Shown here: one piece after another, positions 22,022 to 33,335 of the stretch
Layout of the letters: every line of letters begins with the position of its first letter
How positions within the stretch are numbered: the first letter of the stretch is position 1
Assembly: GCA_950295325.1 (NCBI GenBank)
Contig: OX485808.1
Span: 36,605,180 to 36,662,526, forward strand
Direction of reading: 5' to 3'
Source: Polytrichum commune
Lineage: Eukaryota > Streptophyta > Polytrichopsida > Polytrichales > Polytrichaceae
DNA length: 57,347 bases
Program-made: the position numbers and the translations under genes
Notes under the pieces: model-generated
Database searches by the model: none
Seen by the model: the letters and a program-made list of their open reading frames with translations, nothing else
What the model was told of the DNA's origin: nothing

Positions 22022-22659
22022 TAGGGTTTAAGGGTGAACAATAATCTGCATTATCTGCATATTTGTAATGCAGTACACAGTTAGTTCTTACTTGTAATAG
22101 TTTTTAATTCTGTGTGCAAAGTTATGTGTTAACAATAAAATGGTTCTTCCTAAGTACCATATCTGGTGTAGTAGGGTGATTCATGTTCTGGTTACGACAT
22201 ACCTCAGCTCATTTTCCTTGTTGTACTGCAACTCGCCTGTCCTGCTCATTGTGTACTATTCTGCACCATTTGTTGATCACGCGCCAGTTGTCCTGCCCAT
22301 CCCCTGCTCTACACTTCTTCTACTGCACATCGACTGTTTCTGGGTTTGGTGCGTTTTCATCATGACTGCTCCCATCCCTTTCAAGTGATCCCATCTAACC
22401 ACATCCCCCCCCCCCAACATCCCACATCACACATGGTCTTCTAAAATGCCATTGTTTTATATCAAAATGGTTGCTATTGAAAGCAGTACAAATGGTCTTT
22501 GACCTTCGAGTGTTCTTTGTATCCTGTTCTGCGTTTTCTGTGTTGTATATCATGTTTTGTGTATCCTGTTCTACATGACTACACGGTATTTGATGTTGTA
22601 CAATGTAATGGAAACTGTACATCCATTTTACAACATGTTACACATGTAAAAAATACAAC
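22022..22659. other. Convergent 3' region between transposase and protease genes
   Basis: This gap holds the 3' ends of two convergent genes, an AATAAA near 22134, a run of ten C at about 22406, and several copies of GTTCTGC-like words (22256, 22533, 22566). No further gene is seen. Confidence 0.5.
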
Positions 22660-25607
22660 CTAACTCTTGTCGACTACTTTCGGAGGTCCGACCTTGAGCC
22701 TTACTCTGCGATGTCGTTTTGCCGGAGGTCTTCGTCGTGGTGCTGTCTGGAGTACAATTTTCACGTTCCATTCCGTGGAGCGGTGCCGTCCATTCTCTAT
22801 CACATCGATCAATGCATTCCGAATGATCTTCCTTGTACGCAATGCCTCTGTCCTGCTATAGTTCAACGCGAATCCCTGCAACAACACAAACATCCTTAGA
22901 ACATTTGTTGCAGAACAGCAGTACATTCATTGTGGTAGTATTATACTTAAACTTTTTATGATCTATTACTCATCTGCGTATTCTCTATGCATGTTTAGGT
23001 GTTCGAAGAGGTCTAAGATTCAATTACCTCACACAATGTAAGGGGTCTATCTCTCATGCTCTTTGTATACTCCATGATATTCTTCAACATGTAGAACCCG
23101 CAAGCCCAGCCAGAATTTTGTTGTGGCACAATTGCTTGTACCCACTGCTGGGACGAGCTAACAGCATTCCACATATCAGCATCGGTATCATTGCCACTCC
23201 ACGCAGCCCACAACTTTCCGAGTCTTGTTTCAATTCTGGGGTCGGAATGGAGACCTGACCCTACCAAGGAATCGAGATGGAAGAACCCGTGTTCCCCTAC
23301 TATGTAAATGGTCCAATATTTCCCGCAGGTATAAGGAACCATTAAAGTGTTTATGTTCTGCGTTGGAAGGGCTCCATGCACGTCATGTATGAAGGCTACA
23401 TATACCTCTAAGGTGTCTTTTTCTTGCTCCTGAAGATGCGCTAGGAGCAGGTTTAGAAGATAAGGACTGCAAACGTGACACTTTAAACTCTCAAGTTGGG
23501 GATTCAGCCACGCCCTAATCCATTCCATCATGAAGTTATTCAACTCCCCATGATTTTGAACCAAAGGCTTCATATCCCCTTTCCACTGTAGACTCAAATT
23601 CTCACCACGATACAGAAACTTAAAACTTGCAACTTTCTTCCCACCTGCTTCAGCAATGATGGTGTTCACAAGTTCCTCAAGTCTGCAGAACACAGCCTCA
23701 TGTATTAGTCTCGTGGCCAGCAACATCAAAAGACGGTATGAATATTATGTTCTGCATCATTAACACTACATAAAAGTTACCTTCCATCCGATTTTTGTGT
23801 TGTACTGCCCAGTACGTCGTCCAAAGTTTTGTCCTCCTTAGGCTGGACAAGACGGGAGTTGACCTTCACTGGCTCAACATGTTCCTCCACCTCTGATACT
23901 ACCGGGCACGCAGTGCGAGTTGAAGTGGATGCATCCTTTGTCGCCGTCGAAACTTCACCCATGTTCTGGACCGAAGTGGATGCATCCTTTGTCGCCGTCG
24001 GAACTTCACACATGTTCTGGACCGCTTTGTAGGCGTCATTGAAAAGTGCACCTATTTTGTCCGTTGCAACACCAGTGTCCTGCGAGCATCCGGATGAGTC
24101 CAATGGTTTGTTGTGGGTGCAACCAATAGGGGTAGTGTCGTCGAGGTTCAACCTCCGTGCTGGAGAAACCATTGTCCTGCCATCCGGAGGCCCTATTGCA
24201 AGCGTGTGAGACGGCGTCCTGTAAAACCACGGTCTTGTGTTGACCATTTAGCAAAAGGCATAGGTGGAAGGCGCTTAATTGAACTCATAGGTTGATAAGG
24301 GTGTGGTATGAGACACGAACCTTAATGACGTGTTCTGCATCACAGAACTAAGCTGTGTTAGGGAGAGGTCCTGCGTGCTAATGCGGTCGACGCCATCGAA
24401 ATCCATGTGCATAGGTATTGAGTCCAAACTTTCCGAACTCATGGCCTCATGTACTTCACCCCCGAACCCCAGTGTTGATCGAGATGATTTTTCCATCGGC
24501 ATCGCCACCTCTTCGAACAACAACGCCCTCGTGCAATGTAGGTCAGGGGCAATGTCATCTGTTGTTTCCTCCACTCCCAGTCCACAATTGAACAACCGCA
24601 ATTGGGTGGACCTTACATATTGCAAGCTCTGTACTATATCCTTCACCCGCATCTGCACGCAGGTGCTCTTCTTGTGCAGGTCACCCAACGTCAATGTTCC
24701 TATGTCAACGTCCTCGCGGAAGACCATTGATGAACACATGACCTACGCCACATATCCTTCACTTACTTTGGCCATCGTATGTTGTTATACTAGTACTGTT
24801 CTGCACTATATAATACTATATTATTTTACAATCAATATTCAAAATGTACTGTTAGACATATCATGTTCCAATTAACTCCCAATCGTCATAGTGAAGAACA
24901 TGCTAAACCCCGAGGGTGATTGTCAGATGAACAGGACTCAGGACATACCTCGCTACACTTCGCTTGGCGTTGCTCTCCAACGTCGACACTGAACCACATG
25001 TCAGCAAGCTCACTTTCACGGTGCATGCGGACCATGTCTGCGATGGCTCGTTGCGCGATCCTACCGATGAAGGACTCTATTTTCTTAACCACAGCCATTT
25101 CCCCTGATGGTTCGTGTCCAAGCAGAGCTGCAACGTCTGTGAATAGGACATCAATGTGTTTTGCGGCACTCTCGATGCCGGGGAAAGTACACCAACTTGT
25201 TATAGGGATGTTCTGGGCAATTGTCGTCAAGGCGACTGACTGGACTGTGTCTCGAGCAAGCTCCAATATGTATTCCTCGTGGAGACCTATAGTTGGGTGT
25301 GAGATTGGACGACTGAAGCCCGTATGATTTCTGACCAAGTACAAAAATGCTCTCAAAACATGCGGGCACTCACGCTCAAGCGACAGAGGCTCGGTCTTCG
25401 TGTTCTCCAGCAGAACAGCTGACATCTCCAGCCACTCCTGTTCTGTGTGGTCCCATGGGCCAGCCTTGAAATTTTTTAGAGGCCATTTTCTGAATATTTG
25501 GTACAACGGTGACCATTTCCACTTGGACTCCTTGTGGGAGTCCAAATTCGACGGAAAGACAAAAATACGGAAATACGGATTCCATTTCCGTATTTTACCT
25601 TGCTTAT
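22660..25607 (-). CDS. Ulp1-like (C48) cysteine protease of a transposon, five exons, catalytic His replaced
   Basis: Five minus-strand exons join in matching phases: 25607-24949, 24742-24321, 24218-23781, 23682-23037 and 22875-22660 (stop). The open frame gives about 790 residues with no internal stop. Exon 4 carries the C48 core: YWTIYIVGEHGFFHLDSL, then VPQQNSGWACGFYMLKNIM. The Gln, Cys and Asp of the triad region are recognisable, but the position usually occupied by His (HW) is Tyr (YW), so activity is doubtful. The last exon is very basic (RRRPPAKRHRR), likely a nuclear signal. Such proteases accompany plant MULE and CACTA elements and resemble SUMO proteases. The true start is not found: an acceptor CTTCAG at 25608 implies an upstream exon, lost or displaced by the element beginning near 25700. 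Confidence 0.75.
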
Positions 25608-25707
25608 CTGAAGGTAATAGGGTCTCTTAGGTTAAAATTAATTGTACTAGGAAATAGGGTATTCTAACTCCGCCGTGTGCGATAACACGACTTAAAATAA
25701 GCACTAT

Positions 25708-26752
25708 GACCGGTCCGTCAATTTGGATCACGGGGAGGTCACTCAGTAGGATTTTTGTGTACCACGTGTGGTGGAGGGGTATTTGTTTAGGGGCTATTTA
25801 CCTCCAAGGCACGAATTAAAAGCTCCCTATAATTACATAATATTCTAAAATGGCCTATTTTTTTGTACCCTACCATTACTTATAATGCCCATGTCATTGA
25901 AATTTTTTGTAGTCTATATTCCTTTTAATTAAAAAAACTGAATTTAAGAATGTATGCAATGCAAAAGTGATGGAAAAAGCATGGCAACAAAAAATATAAA
26001 AATTACGTACCATTGCAAAAACCAAGTACAAAAAGAAGACTTAGGATGGAACACAACATGATTGAGTGTGTGTTTACAACCACAACAAGATTGTGTGTGT
26101 GTTCACAAACACAACACCCGCTCCATAAAAATCCTTTATTCAAAATCACTTTACATGCTAGTGAAGACCAAAACCATATAGTGTGAAACACTTTAAGCTT
26201 GGTCATGAATCTTATATAGTTCGTTTTGTCACAAACTTGGACAATTGCTGTGAATCATTCCTATCAAGAGTGTACACCTCATTTGTAGAATTATAGCTCA
26301 TGGTTACCGTAGATATAATGCAATCTACATCAATCCATTTGCTATCCGTGTGATCATACTTAAATATGTGTTTCAAAAGAGAAGGGGAGAAAAACCACCA
26401 AGAGAAGTCGGGCATAGAGATAGGCTTCCAATTTCATTCATTTTTGGGTGAATGATGAGTAATTTTTCATCCATCCCTCGTGAGGCATGCGTACGAAATT
26501 GATTCTACTAAACATACATCCTAAGATCCTTATTTTCAGCCCCTATATTATTTTTACTAAAAAGGAATGGCCCATATTTTATACCTATCTATTTTACTTG
26601 TAATGGGCTTATGTACTTTTAATGGACCCTTCATTATTTGGAATTATTTTATAATTTTTATGTCAAATGATTTTAATCCTCCCTATATTATGCCGCACGT
26701 CGTTTTTAAAATGCACTAAGTGACCTCCCCGTGATTTGGATGGGCGGACCGT
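25708..26752. mobile_element. Non-autonomous element or inverted-repeat pair, about 1.05 kb, AT-rich
   Basis: The left end contains CGGTCCGTCA then ATCACGGGGAGGTCACT; the right end has the same in inverse order (AGTGACCTCCCCGTGAT then GCGGACCG). Further in, CATTACTTATAATGCCCATG and CTTGTAATGGGCTTATG also face each other. No gene lies between. It looks like a non-autonomous terminal-inverted-repeat element sitting directly upstream of the truncated protease gene. I could not define a clean target duplication, so the exact ends are uncertain. Confidence 0.5.
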
Positions 26753-26917
26753 GTAATCATGATCCGAACCATTGGTCCGGACCAAGTAACGGACGCGCCA
26801 AGATTACCCAACGGACCGGAAGTGGTGGTTACAACGGGTTTATGACGGTTGGGGGGAAGACCGTCGGAAAACCGTTATAACCGTTTTCCGTTAACCCAAA
26901 CGGTAACAGGGGAGGGA

Positions 26918-26925
26918 TATTTAAG
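26918..26925 (+). promoter_or_regulatory. TATA-like box of the GC-rich gag-like unit
   Basis: TATTTAAG lies about 250 bp before the first ORF of the GC-rich unit, followed by pyrimidine-rich sequence that could hold the start site. It is the only TATA-like word in an otherwise GC-rich stretch. Identification rests on position and sequence only. Confidence 0.35.
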
Positions 26926-27165
26926 GGTCCCTTCCTTTGCCTTCCCACTTTTTTCTGATTCACAAACGACGAAATTGCTGAGAGAACGAGTGGTGAGGTT
27001 GTTGTCATTTCGAGCCGCCAGCAGTTGGATTGCTGGGACTGAGCACTTTTCAGTCACCGGCAGTTGGCTTGCCGGGGCCCTGTAGCAGATTAGACGGAAG
27101 AGGGGAAATCCGGAAGAGAGAGAGAGGGAGTGTGCAAACCGGAATGTTAGAAGGGGGGGGGGGAA

Positions 27166-28260
27166 ATGCCGGAAGCGCGGGAAGAGGATCAGAGGGACCC
27201 CATCCCAATTCCGCTCAAAGCCCTCACCCCTGCAATCCCGAGGGATGATGGGGAGCTGCAGGAGCTCGCGGAAGATCTCTGGGTCATGGGCTGCGCGGGG
27301 CTGCTCTCTAAACCCTGGAACCTCAGAGCGGAAGATACCCTCCGGGAGTTTAAGTTCGAGAGAGGCAATCAGTGGCTAGGCACCAAGAGGAGGGATCCGG
27401 AACATTGGACTCCGGACACCTGGAATAGGGTCTACGGGTTTCCCAGGGGGATTGCAGAAGGATGGGCCGGCCGCCGCGACGGCCTGTTCGCCGGAAAGTT
27501 CAGAGGGGACGCGGATCCAAAGGACGGATTCCACCCTGGGAACTGCCGGAATCTTAGGGAGCGGAGAGTGTTAGAGTTTCTCCTGCCCATTCTCAATCCG
27601 GACAAGCCGAAGCGGATTAGCCTCACCATGGCTAACACACTGTTTGGAGCAATGTCCGGAGTCCGGCCGGTGAACTGGGGCCTGATCATCCAGGAGATAG
27701 TCGGACGGGCCCTCCCCCACATCGGCCGGAAACCCTCCTTTCTCTCCCCCTTCATTTTGCACCTCTACCAGCATTTCGACTGCATCTTAGCGGAGGAGGA
27801 AGACCTGCTAACAATAGCAGCGGACGAGGTCACCTACAAGCTGCTCCCAGAACCCGGAGACCTCAAGACGGAGACTTCCAGCGACCCAATCATCCCGGAA
27901 GCACCTCCCTCCTCACCCGGGAGCCCACCGCCCACCATCTCGAGGCCACTCTCTCCTCCTCTTCCTCATCATCATCCGGAACCCGGACCCATCCGGAACC
28001 TGGACCCAGCCGGGAGACCACATGGCGGAATGTGGATCTATCCGCTTGGGACTTTCCGGAGAATCCCTTCAAACGGGTCCAAGAAGGGATGGAGGACCTA
28101 CAGAACCAGTACTACCGGATGGAACACATCGTCCGAGGGGCGAACCAGGCTCTGGACGACTGCAGGCCCGGAAATATTCTTCGAGAGTTGGCAAAGAGGG
28201 TGGACAGGAAGGAGCTGGAGCAGGCCAAGACGGAGAACGCTCACCTCACCGTGCAGGTAG
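27166..28260 (+). CDS. Gag-like or plant-transposon-domain protein, ORF1
   Basis: The frame starts at ATG 27166 just after a run of eleven G. Residues 20-230 form a globular, Trp/Arg-rich domain with the block KRISLTMANTLFGAMSG followed by VNWGLIIQEIVGRALPH and a helix-rich end. The layout resembles plant retroelement gag-like or putative plant transposon protein domains, but I cannot name a family firmly. After about residue 240 it becomes Pro/Ser-rich, and beyond about 28000 the frame is only a shadow of ORF2. GC content and codon use differ strongly from the surrounding AT-rich DNA, which marks the unit as foreign to its neighbours. No protease, reverse transcriptase or integrase follows. 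Confidence 0.5.
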   Translation: MPEAREEDQRDPIPIPLKALTPAIPRDDGELQELAEDLWVMGCAGLLSKPWNLRAEDTLREFKFERGNQWLGTKRRDPEHWTPDTWNRVYGFPRGIAEGWAGRRDGLFAGKFRGDADPKDGFHPGNCRNLRERRVLEFLLPILNPDKPKRISLTMANTLFGAMSGVRPVNWGLIIQEIVGRALPHIGRKPSFLSPFILHLYQHFDCILAEEEDLLTIAADEVTYKLLPEPGDLKTETSSDPIIPEAPPSSPGSPPPTISRPLSPPLPHHHPEPGPIRNLDPAGRPHGGMWIYPLGTFRRIPSNGSKKGWRTYRTSTTGWNTSSEGRTRLWTTAGPEIFFESWQRGWTGRSWSRPRRRTLTSPCR

Positions 28261-29255
28261 CGGCCATGACTCAGGAGCTGAGTCAGAAAAGCGAAGAGAT
28301 CCGGAAGTACCATGCGGAGCAGGCAGTGCTCTTCAGCCGGATCCGGGAGTTGGTGGGGCATCCGGCGGAGATCGTCAACAAGGCGCACCTCTACGACCAG
28401 ATGATGGAGTCCGGAGAGCCCGCTTCCGCCAGGCAGATTCTTCCCATCCTCGTGAAGTACTCACGGACGATGAAGGACCTCCTGGCGGAAATCCAGAGGG
28501 TGGTCCCACCAAGCGGAACACCCCGGCGGGTACTCTATCCGGGTCCGCCTGGGTCACCAACCGGAACCCTCTATGAGGTAGTTGGTGAAGTGGCCCTGGT
28601 GCAGAATCCACCGACATCTGCAGGACCCAGCCAGCAGGGAGGCGGCTCGCAGCCGGCTAGTTCCGGGAGGGTTCCGGAACAGGTCCGTTCTCCCCAGGTG
28701 AGGAGGAAGAGTACCGGGTCGGTCCGATCCGGGAGAGGCCAGTCCCCGGTCCCGCGAAACTCGGATCGATCCCGGACTCCGGATAGGGCTAGGACGCCGA
28801 TCCGGCACCATACTTCTGATCGGGAAGCAACTCCGAGTAGGGGCAAAGCCCCTATGACCCACGCCTCGCCATCGTCCCCTCAGGACTGCCAAATGGTCAG
28901 TCCCTTTCCTCCGCCACCCTCAAGGGCGGCCTCCAACAGGGATCCGCGGACGACTTCGATCTCGGGCGGGCGGAATCCAGAGCAGGGCGCCGGAAGCGAT
29001 CCTTCTCCGGTCCGGAGCCTCCGGATGGGGGCGATTTCCGGAACCCCAGGGACAGTTTTCGGAACACCAGGGACCGGGACACCGCGGACCGAGAGAGCAG
29101 CGGATTCGGAGGACGAGGTTGCCCCGTCTCCGAACATGAGAAGGATGCTCACGCGGCTGCAGAAGGCATCGCCGGGAGGGGGCTCATCCGCCGTCAGCGG
29201 GTTAGGCAGTCACTCAAAGGAGGGATCGGCTCCGAAGAAGCACCGCTCTTCTTAG
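28032..29255 (+). CDS. ORF2 of the GC-rich unit: coiled coil and Ser/Pro/Arg-rich tail
   Basis: This frame overlaps the end of ORF1 in another register. It is already open upstream from about 27930 and has no good ATG at its head, so ORF2 is probably reached from ORF1 by a frameshift, an intron, or a past indel in the Pro/Ser-rich region. The first 110 residues are heptad-like and charged (LQNQYYRMEHIV; ELEQAKTENAHLTVQVAAM), a probable coiled coil. The remaining 250 are rich in Ser, Pro, Arg and Gly with RSRTPDRARTP-type repeats, expected to be disordered and able to bind nucleic acid. It ends at 29255 with a basic KKHRSS. I do not recognise a catalytic domain. Confidence 0.5.
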   Translation: MDLSAWDFPENPFKRVQEGMEDLQNQYYRMEHIVRGANQALDDCRPGNILRELAKRVDRKELEQAKTENAHLTVQVAAMTQELSQKSEEIRKYHAEQAVLFSRIRELVGHPAEIVNKAHLYDQMMESGEPASARQILPILVKYSRTMKDLLAEIQRVVPPSGTPRRVLYPGPPGSPTGTLYEVVGEVALVQNPPTSAGPSQQGGGSQPASSGRVPEQVRSPQVRRKSTGSVRSGRGQSPVPRNSDRSRTPDRARTPIRHHTSDREATPSRGKAPMTHASPSSPQDCQMVSPFPPPPSRAASNRDPRTTSISGGRNPEQGAGSDPSPVRSLRMGAISGTPGTVFGTPGTGTPRTERAADSEDEVAPSPNMRRMLTRLQKASPGGGSSAVSGLGSHSKEGSAPKKHRSS

Positions 29256-29329
29256 TTCAGGAGAATAGCTAGTTTAGTTAGGCAGAATAGAGGTAGGCAG
29301 GTAGGACTTAGGAGTTTTTGAAGATGAGT

Positions 29330-29335
29330 AATAAA
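29330..29335 (+). terminator. Probable polyadenylation signal of the GC-rich unit
   Basis: AATAAA lies about 75 bp behind the stop of ORF2. A second AATAAA occurs at about 29538. Together with the TATA-like box upstream they suggest a complete transcription unit. Confidence 0.4.
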
Positions 29336-29689
29336 ATTTTCCCTTGGGAGTGTCAGCGGAAAACCCGGATCTTGATCCGGGAAATCCGGGAGACCGGGTG
29401 TAGTTAGGGTTTTCCTTAGCAGCGGCCGCTTGGGCCGCCGCCCTCAGTTTAGGGATTTTGAGCCTCTACTTAAGGCTGAATAAGGAGCTTGAGAAGGGTT
29501 CCTTCTCCATTGTTGTATTGTGATTACTCCTACTCTGAATAAATGCCTTAGTTCCTCACTCCTTGACTTCTCTTGAATGATGTTTGTGTGAATGATCTGG
29601 AGATTGTTAGCGGAGGAGAAAGAAGGCATGAGGGATAGGAGTTCCGGATAGAACATAAGAGAGGAGACCCGGATCAGATCCGGTTATTG

Positions 29690-30190
29690 CCTTGTAGATC
29701 CTCTCTGAGTGTAGTGGGAGGGAAACCTCACTAATCCGGTGGGTTGGGTAACGTCTAGGTGGGATAGCCACTGGGAAGATTGGGTGAGATCCGGAAGGGA
29801 TCCGGACTTACGCCAATCTGATCTTCTGAAGAGGTCCCACCGCCCTTAGACGGACCTATCCGGATGGTGGTACGGATCGCCCAGTTAGCTCAGATTGAGT
29901 AGAATCCAAGGTAGACGTAGCCGGACAGATCCGTCGGAATGAGACAGGAAGGTCCGGATCAGTAAGGATTCCGGATTGGAGGCCACCTCCGGAGTGTAGT
30001 AGGAAGAGATCCTCATTGTCCCGGATGTCCGGGTAACATCCCGGTGAGACAGCCGTGGGAGAGATTAGGCAAAGGTCCGGAAGGGATCCGGACTTAACTG
30101 ATCTTCCGAAGAGGTATCATCACTGGTGAACGGGACAATCCGGAAAGTGGTACGGATCACCTACTCATCCCGTCGAGTCAGATCTCCGCT
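29690..30190. repeat. Diverged direct duplication of about 240 bp in the GC-rich unit
   Basis: The segment from about 29690 (GTAGTGGGAGG... to GGTGGTACGGATCGCC) is repeated from about 29990 (GTAGTAGGAAG... to AGTGGTACGGATCACC). Both copies share GATCCGGAAGGGATCCGGAC-type words. The whole 3' part (29256-30610) is non-coding, full of TCCGGA/CCGG words, and may be the long untranslated or LTR-like end of the unit. No matching LTR at the 5' side was found. Confidence 0.5.
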
Positions 30191-30933
30191 CGGAATCCGG
30201 ACTCCTCTGGTCACTAGGGTCCCAAGAAACAACCCGGATCTCTCTGCGTGACCTGCCAAGACGGACCTGATCAATCCAGATTGGTTGTGAGGGAGTTTCC
30301 GGATTCCAATCTTATCAAGGACGTCTTCACCGGAAGAAACCACCTATTCTAGAGGGTCGAACGTATAGGGTTGAGTAAGCATTATAATTAGTATTCAGAG
30401 GCCCAATCCGGAAAGGCACACTCCGGAAAAAGGTTAAGAGTGTTCCCAAAGACCAAAAGTCCGGAAACTAGGGTTTCCGGAAATTTGGCTAAGGAAGAGG
30501 AAATAAGCAGGTACGGAATGTTCTAGCCCTCCTACACTTCACAGAATCCCTGGACGATACTAGGGTCATCCGGACAGACCGGATTAGGCACTTAAAACCG
30601 CCAATCCGGATATGATGGTGTTCACGTGTTCCCACACTCCTCCTCCTTCTCTTTCACGGCGCTGTCAAATTTTCGTAACGCGTCTTCGACGTGATTTCTT
30701 CTAAAATTCTCAAAGTTGACCTTGGCGGCAGCAACCTTCTCATCGTACTCCCTTTGTTCGATGCGATAATGAAGATAGTCTTTCAGGCGCCTGAGCTCTT
30801 CATACACGTTCATATCAGAATTGCTCTTAAAAACCCTGACCTGCGCCTTTATTTTATCCAAAAATTCGCTATGTTCTCCAAGGTTCTTCTGCAATGTATA
30901 CACCGGAAGAACATAAAAAAACGACTCATTATG

Positions 30934-31906
30934 TGTCGCAACCCTTGCTAGCCCCCTTAGCAATCTTGCCAATTTTCTTTTCTAGCAAAGGTTACGAGCG
31001 CTAACCCTTCGCATACCGCCATGCTAATGGTTAGCTCCTCTTGCCCCGGACCATTAATTCAAAGGAGGGGAACCAACCCTCCTACTTTGCTTTCGGGACT
31101 CACCCCTTAATCGGTAACCCATTTCTTCGATATGGACTTCCATCCATGGAAGTCCAATCCTATGTTGATCATCGCGTTGCCAGAGCAACACTACAACAAC
31201 CCGAACCATACTAGGCAACTATGGCCTCACAATGGGCCAATGCCCATGGAGGCCGTGCCGTTCGGCCTCGGGTGGGTGAGGCCACACCACCTCACCCATA
31301 TAAGCCTCTAGGACTTCACGCGGGGCCCCTACCCCACCGTCAACCAACCTCTTGTCTCTCTACCAAGAGTTGGGGCCAAGTGGACATTTTCCTTTAGCTG
31401 CTGGGCCTAGAACCCCCTAGCAGCTTCAGACCATCATAACTTCCTTTTATGATGTCTGATCATAACAACCAACCACTCCATCTTCATCTACGCTTCACGT
31501 AGATGCCGATGGACTCCTCACTTGCCCCATTCGGACAAGTATTGAGGACGTTATGCCTGTTTGAACCTTGGCAGTCCCGGGAATCACTCCCAGGCACTGC
31601 TGTACCAGGGCGCTGTCCCGGGACAGCGCCCCACTCAAATGGCCATAACTCCTAGCTCACACCTCCGATTGAGGTGTTCTTGAGCTTTCTAGAATCACCA
31701 CGCCATGAGCTACGCATAACTCATGGCCTTACCCTTGTGCCTCCTAGTCTTCGTGGGTGGGAGGCGTTCCCAACGCCCGGGGCCCTCACCCACACTAGGA
31801 TCACTTGGGCCCTCTCACCAACGGCGCCACAAGTCCCGGGTGTCACTCCGGGGTCCCCCTTGTGCCCATGGTGTTTCGGGCACTCCTCATGGAGAGGTGC
31901 GCGACA
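30934..31906 (-). mobile_element. Solo LTR with 5-bp target duplication TTATG
   Basis: This 973-bp LTR reads TGTCGCAACC...GTGCGCGACA on the plus strand, the inverse of 20046-21018. TTATG lies immediately before and after it, a perfect 5-bp target duplication. It is therefore a solo LTR formed by recombination between the two LTRs of one full retrotransposon. It sits in an intron of the zinc-finger gene, which would be about 140 bp without it. No internal retrotransposon sequence is left. Confidence 0.92.
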
Positions 31907-33335
31907 TTATGAGAACATAATATTGTACAGCCAATCTGCTCTGATAGAACATGAGATGATAGAGCACATTCAAAACTGAAGAACATGACATTAAAACACA
32001 ATACCTGATTATTGCCATACAGGTACCATTGCCCGAATGCAGCCCCAACGCGATTGCCAATAGAGCCATCTTCCAATTGTTTCTAAAGGTATTGCATGCA
32101 GCCATCCGGGTCATCTAAGAGACTTTTTGGCACCCAGTAATCGGCAGTCTCGTTGATAAGCACATAGAGACCATCGACTGGCACTGGTTCTGGAGGCCGT
32201 GTAATCTCTTTAGGCGCATGGAAAAGAACTGTGGCCTCCTCGTACGCGTGTTGTTTGCACTCCTCCCGCGACATGGAGATAGGTTGGATAGGTTTAGTCG
32301 AGGGCTGGGCAACAACAAGGGGAATAGCATCTTCCTGCGGAGGCTCGGGTTGCAGAACAATGTCCGTCACAGGTACTGTTTGCGGAACAATGTCTATGTC
32401 TATGGCAGGATTCAAAAGTACACCATCGTGTGAAGTCGTAGCTCGAATAAGTTCAGTCTGCTGAACCTGTGGGTGGATATGTTCCACACGCGACGGCGAA
32501 GGCTGCGCACGATGTCCATGCTCGTGCGTCACAACACGGAAGTGCCCATGGCCACTGTTCTGCGAATTTGGAGTCGCCTCCTTTGATGTGGAGTCGGACT
32601 CGCTTGGCAATGTGCCCGAATTCAGCTCCTCTTTGCTGGAGGATATACAAATCCTGCGAGATGTCTTCCAATTTTTCTTCGGTCATCCCTTACTGGCAGA
32701 GGGTGACTTGGGTACTCTGGGCGGTCCCTTCACTGCAAGGTTTTGCGCCTTGCGGGGTGGTGATGAGGGAGCGGCGTCCACACCAACGCTGCGAGTTCTA
32801 CAGCCAATGATAGGAACGGGCGTCCTCGTTGTTAGCTTGCGTTTTTTGGATGGAACACCATGTTCTGCATCGGCAGCCACCAATGATGTACTGCCCACTG
32901 GATTGGACTCTAATTCCAGAGGCGGAGGAACCTGCGATGGGGATTGGGAGTGCCATCCATGTGGCGAGGAAACCTTGTTGAATTTCTGTGCAATCCTATG
33001 CTTTTCTCCATGATTGTTTGGCTCCCAGGTTGGATACATCTTGAGTGGCTTCTCTCCCGTGTAGCTCTTACATAGGTTAAACATCCTATGGTAAGAGACA
33101 GTATTTTTATCCTTGTATGACTCATTGCAATAAATACAATTGAACATGTACTTGTTGTTGGCCATTTTAACCTTGTCCCTCGCCTTCCAATATGCCTCTA
33201 CCACAAGCTCCTCATACTCATCCTCTATGTAGATACATGCACAGGTCTTCTTATTTCGTTTCATGGTACAACGGAAAATCCTAGATGTTCCATCTGGACT
33301 AGCAAACACCTGCAAAACAGTACCTATTTAATATG

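Noticed and set aside
20046-31906. A single composite transposon bounded by the two inverted LTRs
   Set aside because: The right LTR has its own perfect TTATG duplication, so it inserted and became solo independently.
31674-31979. Open frame in the LTRs starting MFLSFLES (also at 36811 and inverted at 20278)
   Set aside because: It lies inside non-coding LTR copies and runs into different flanks in each.
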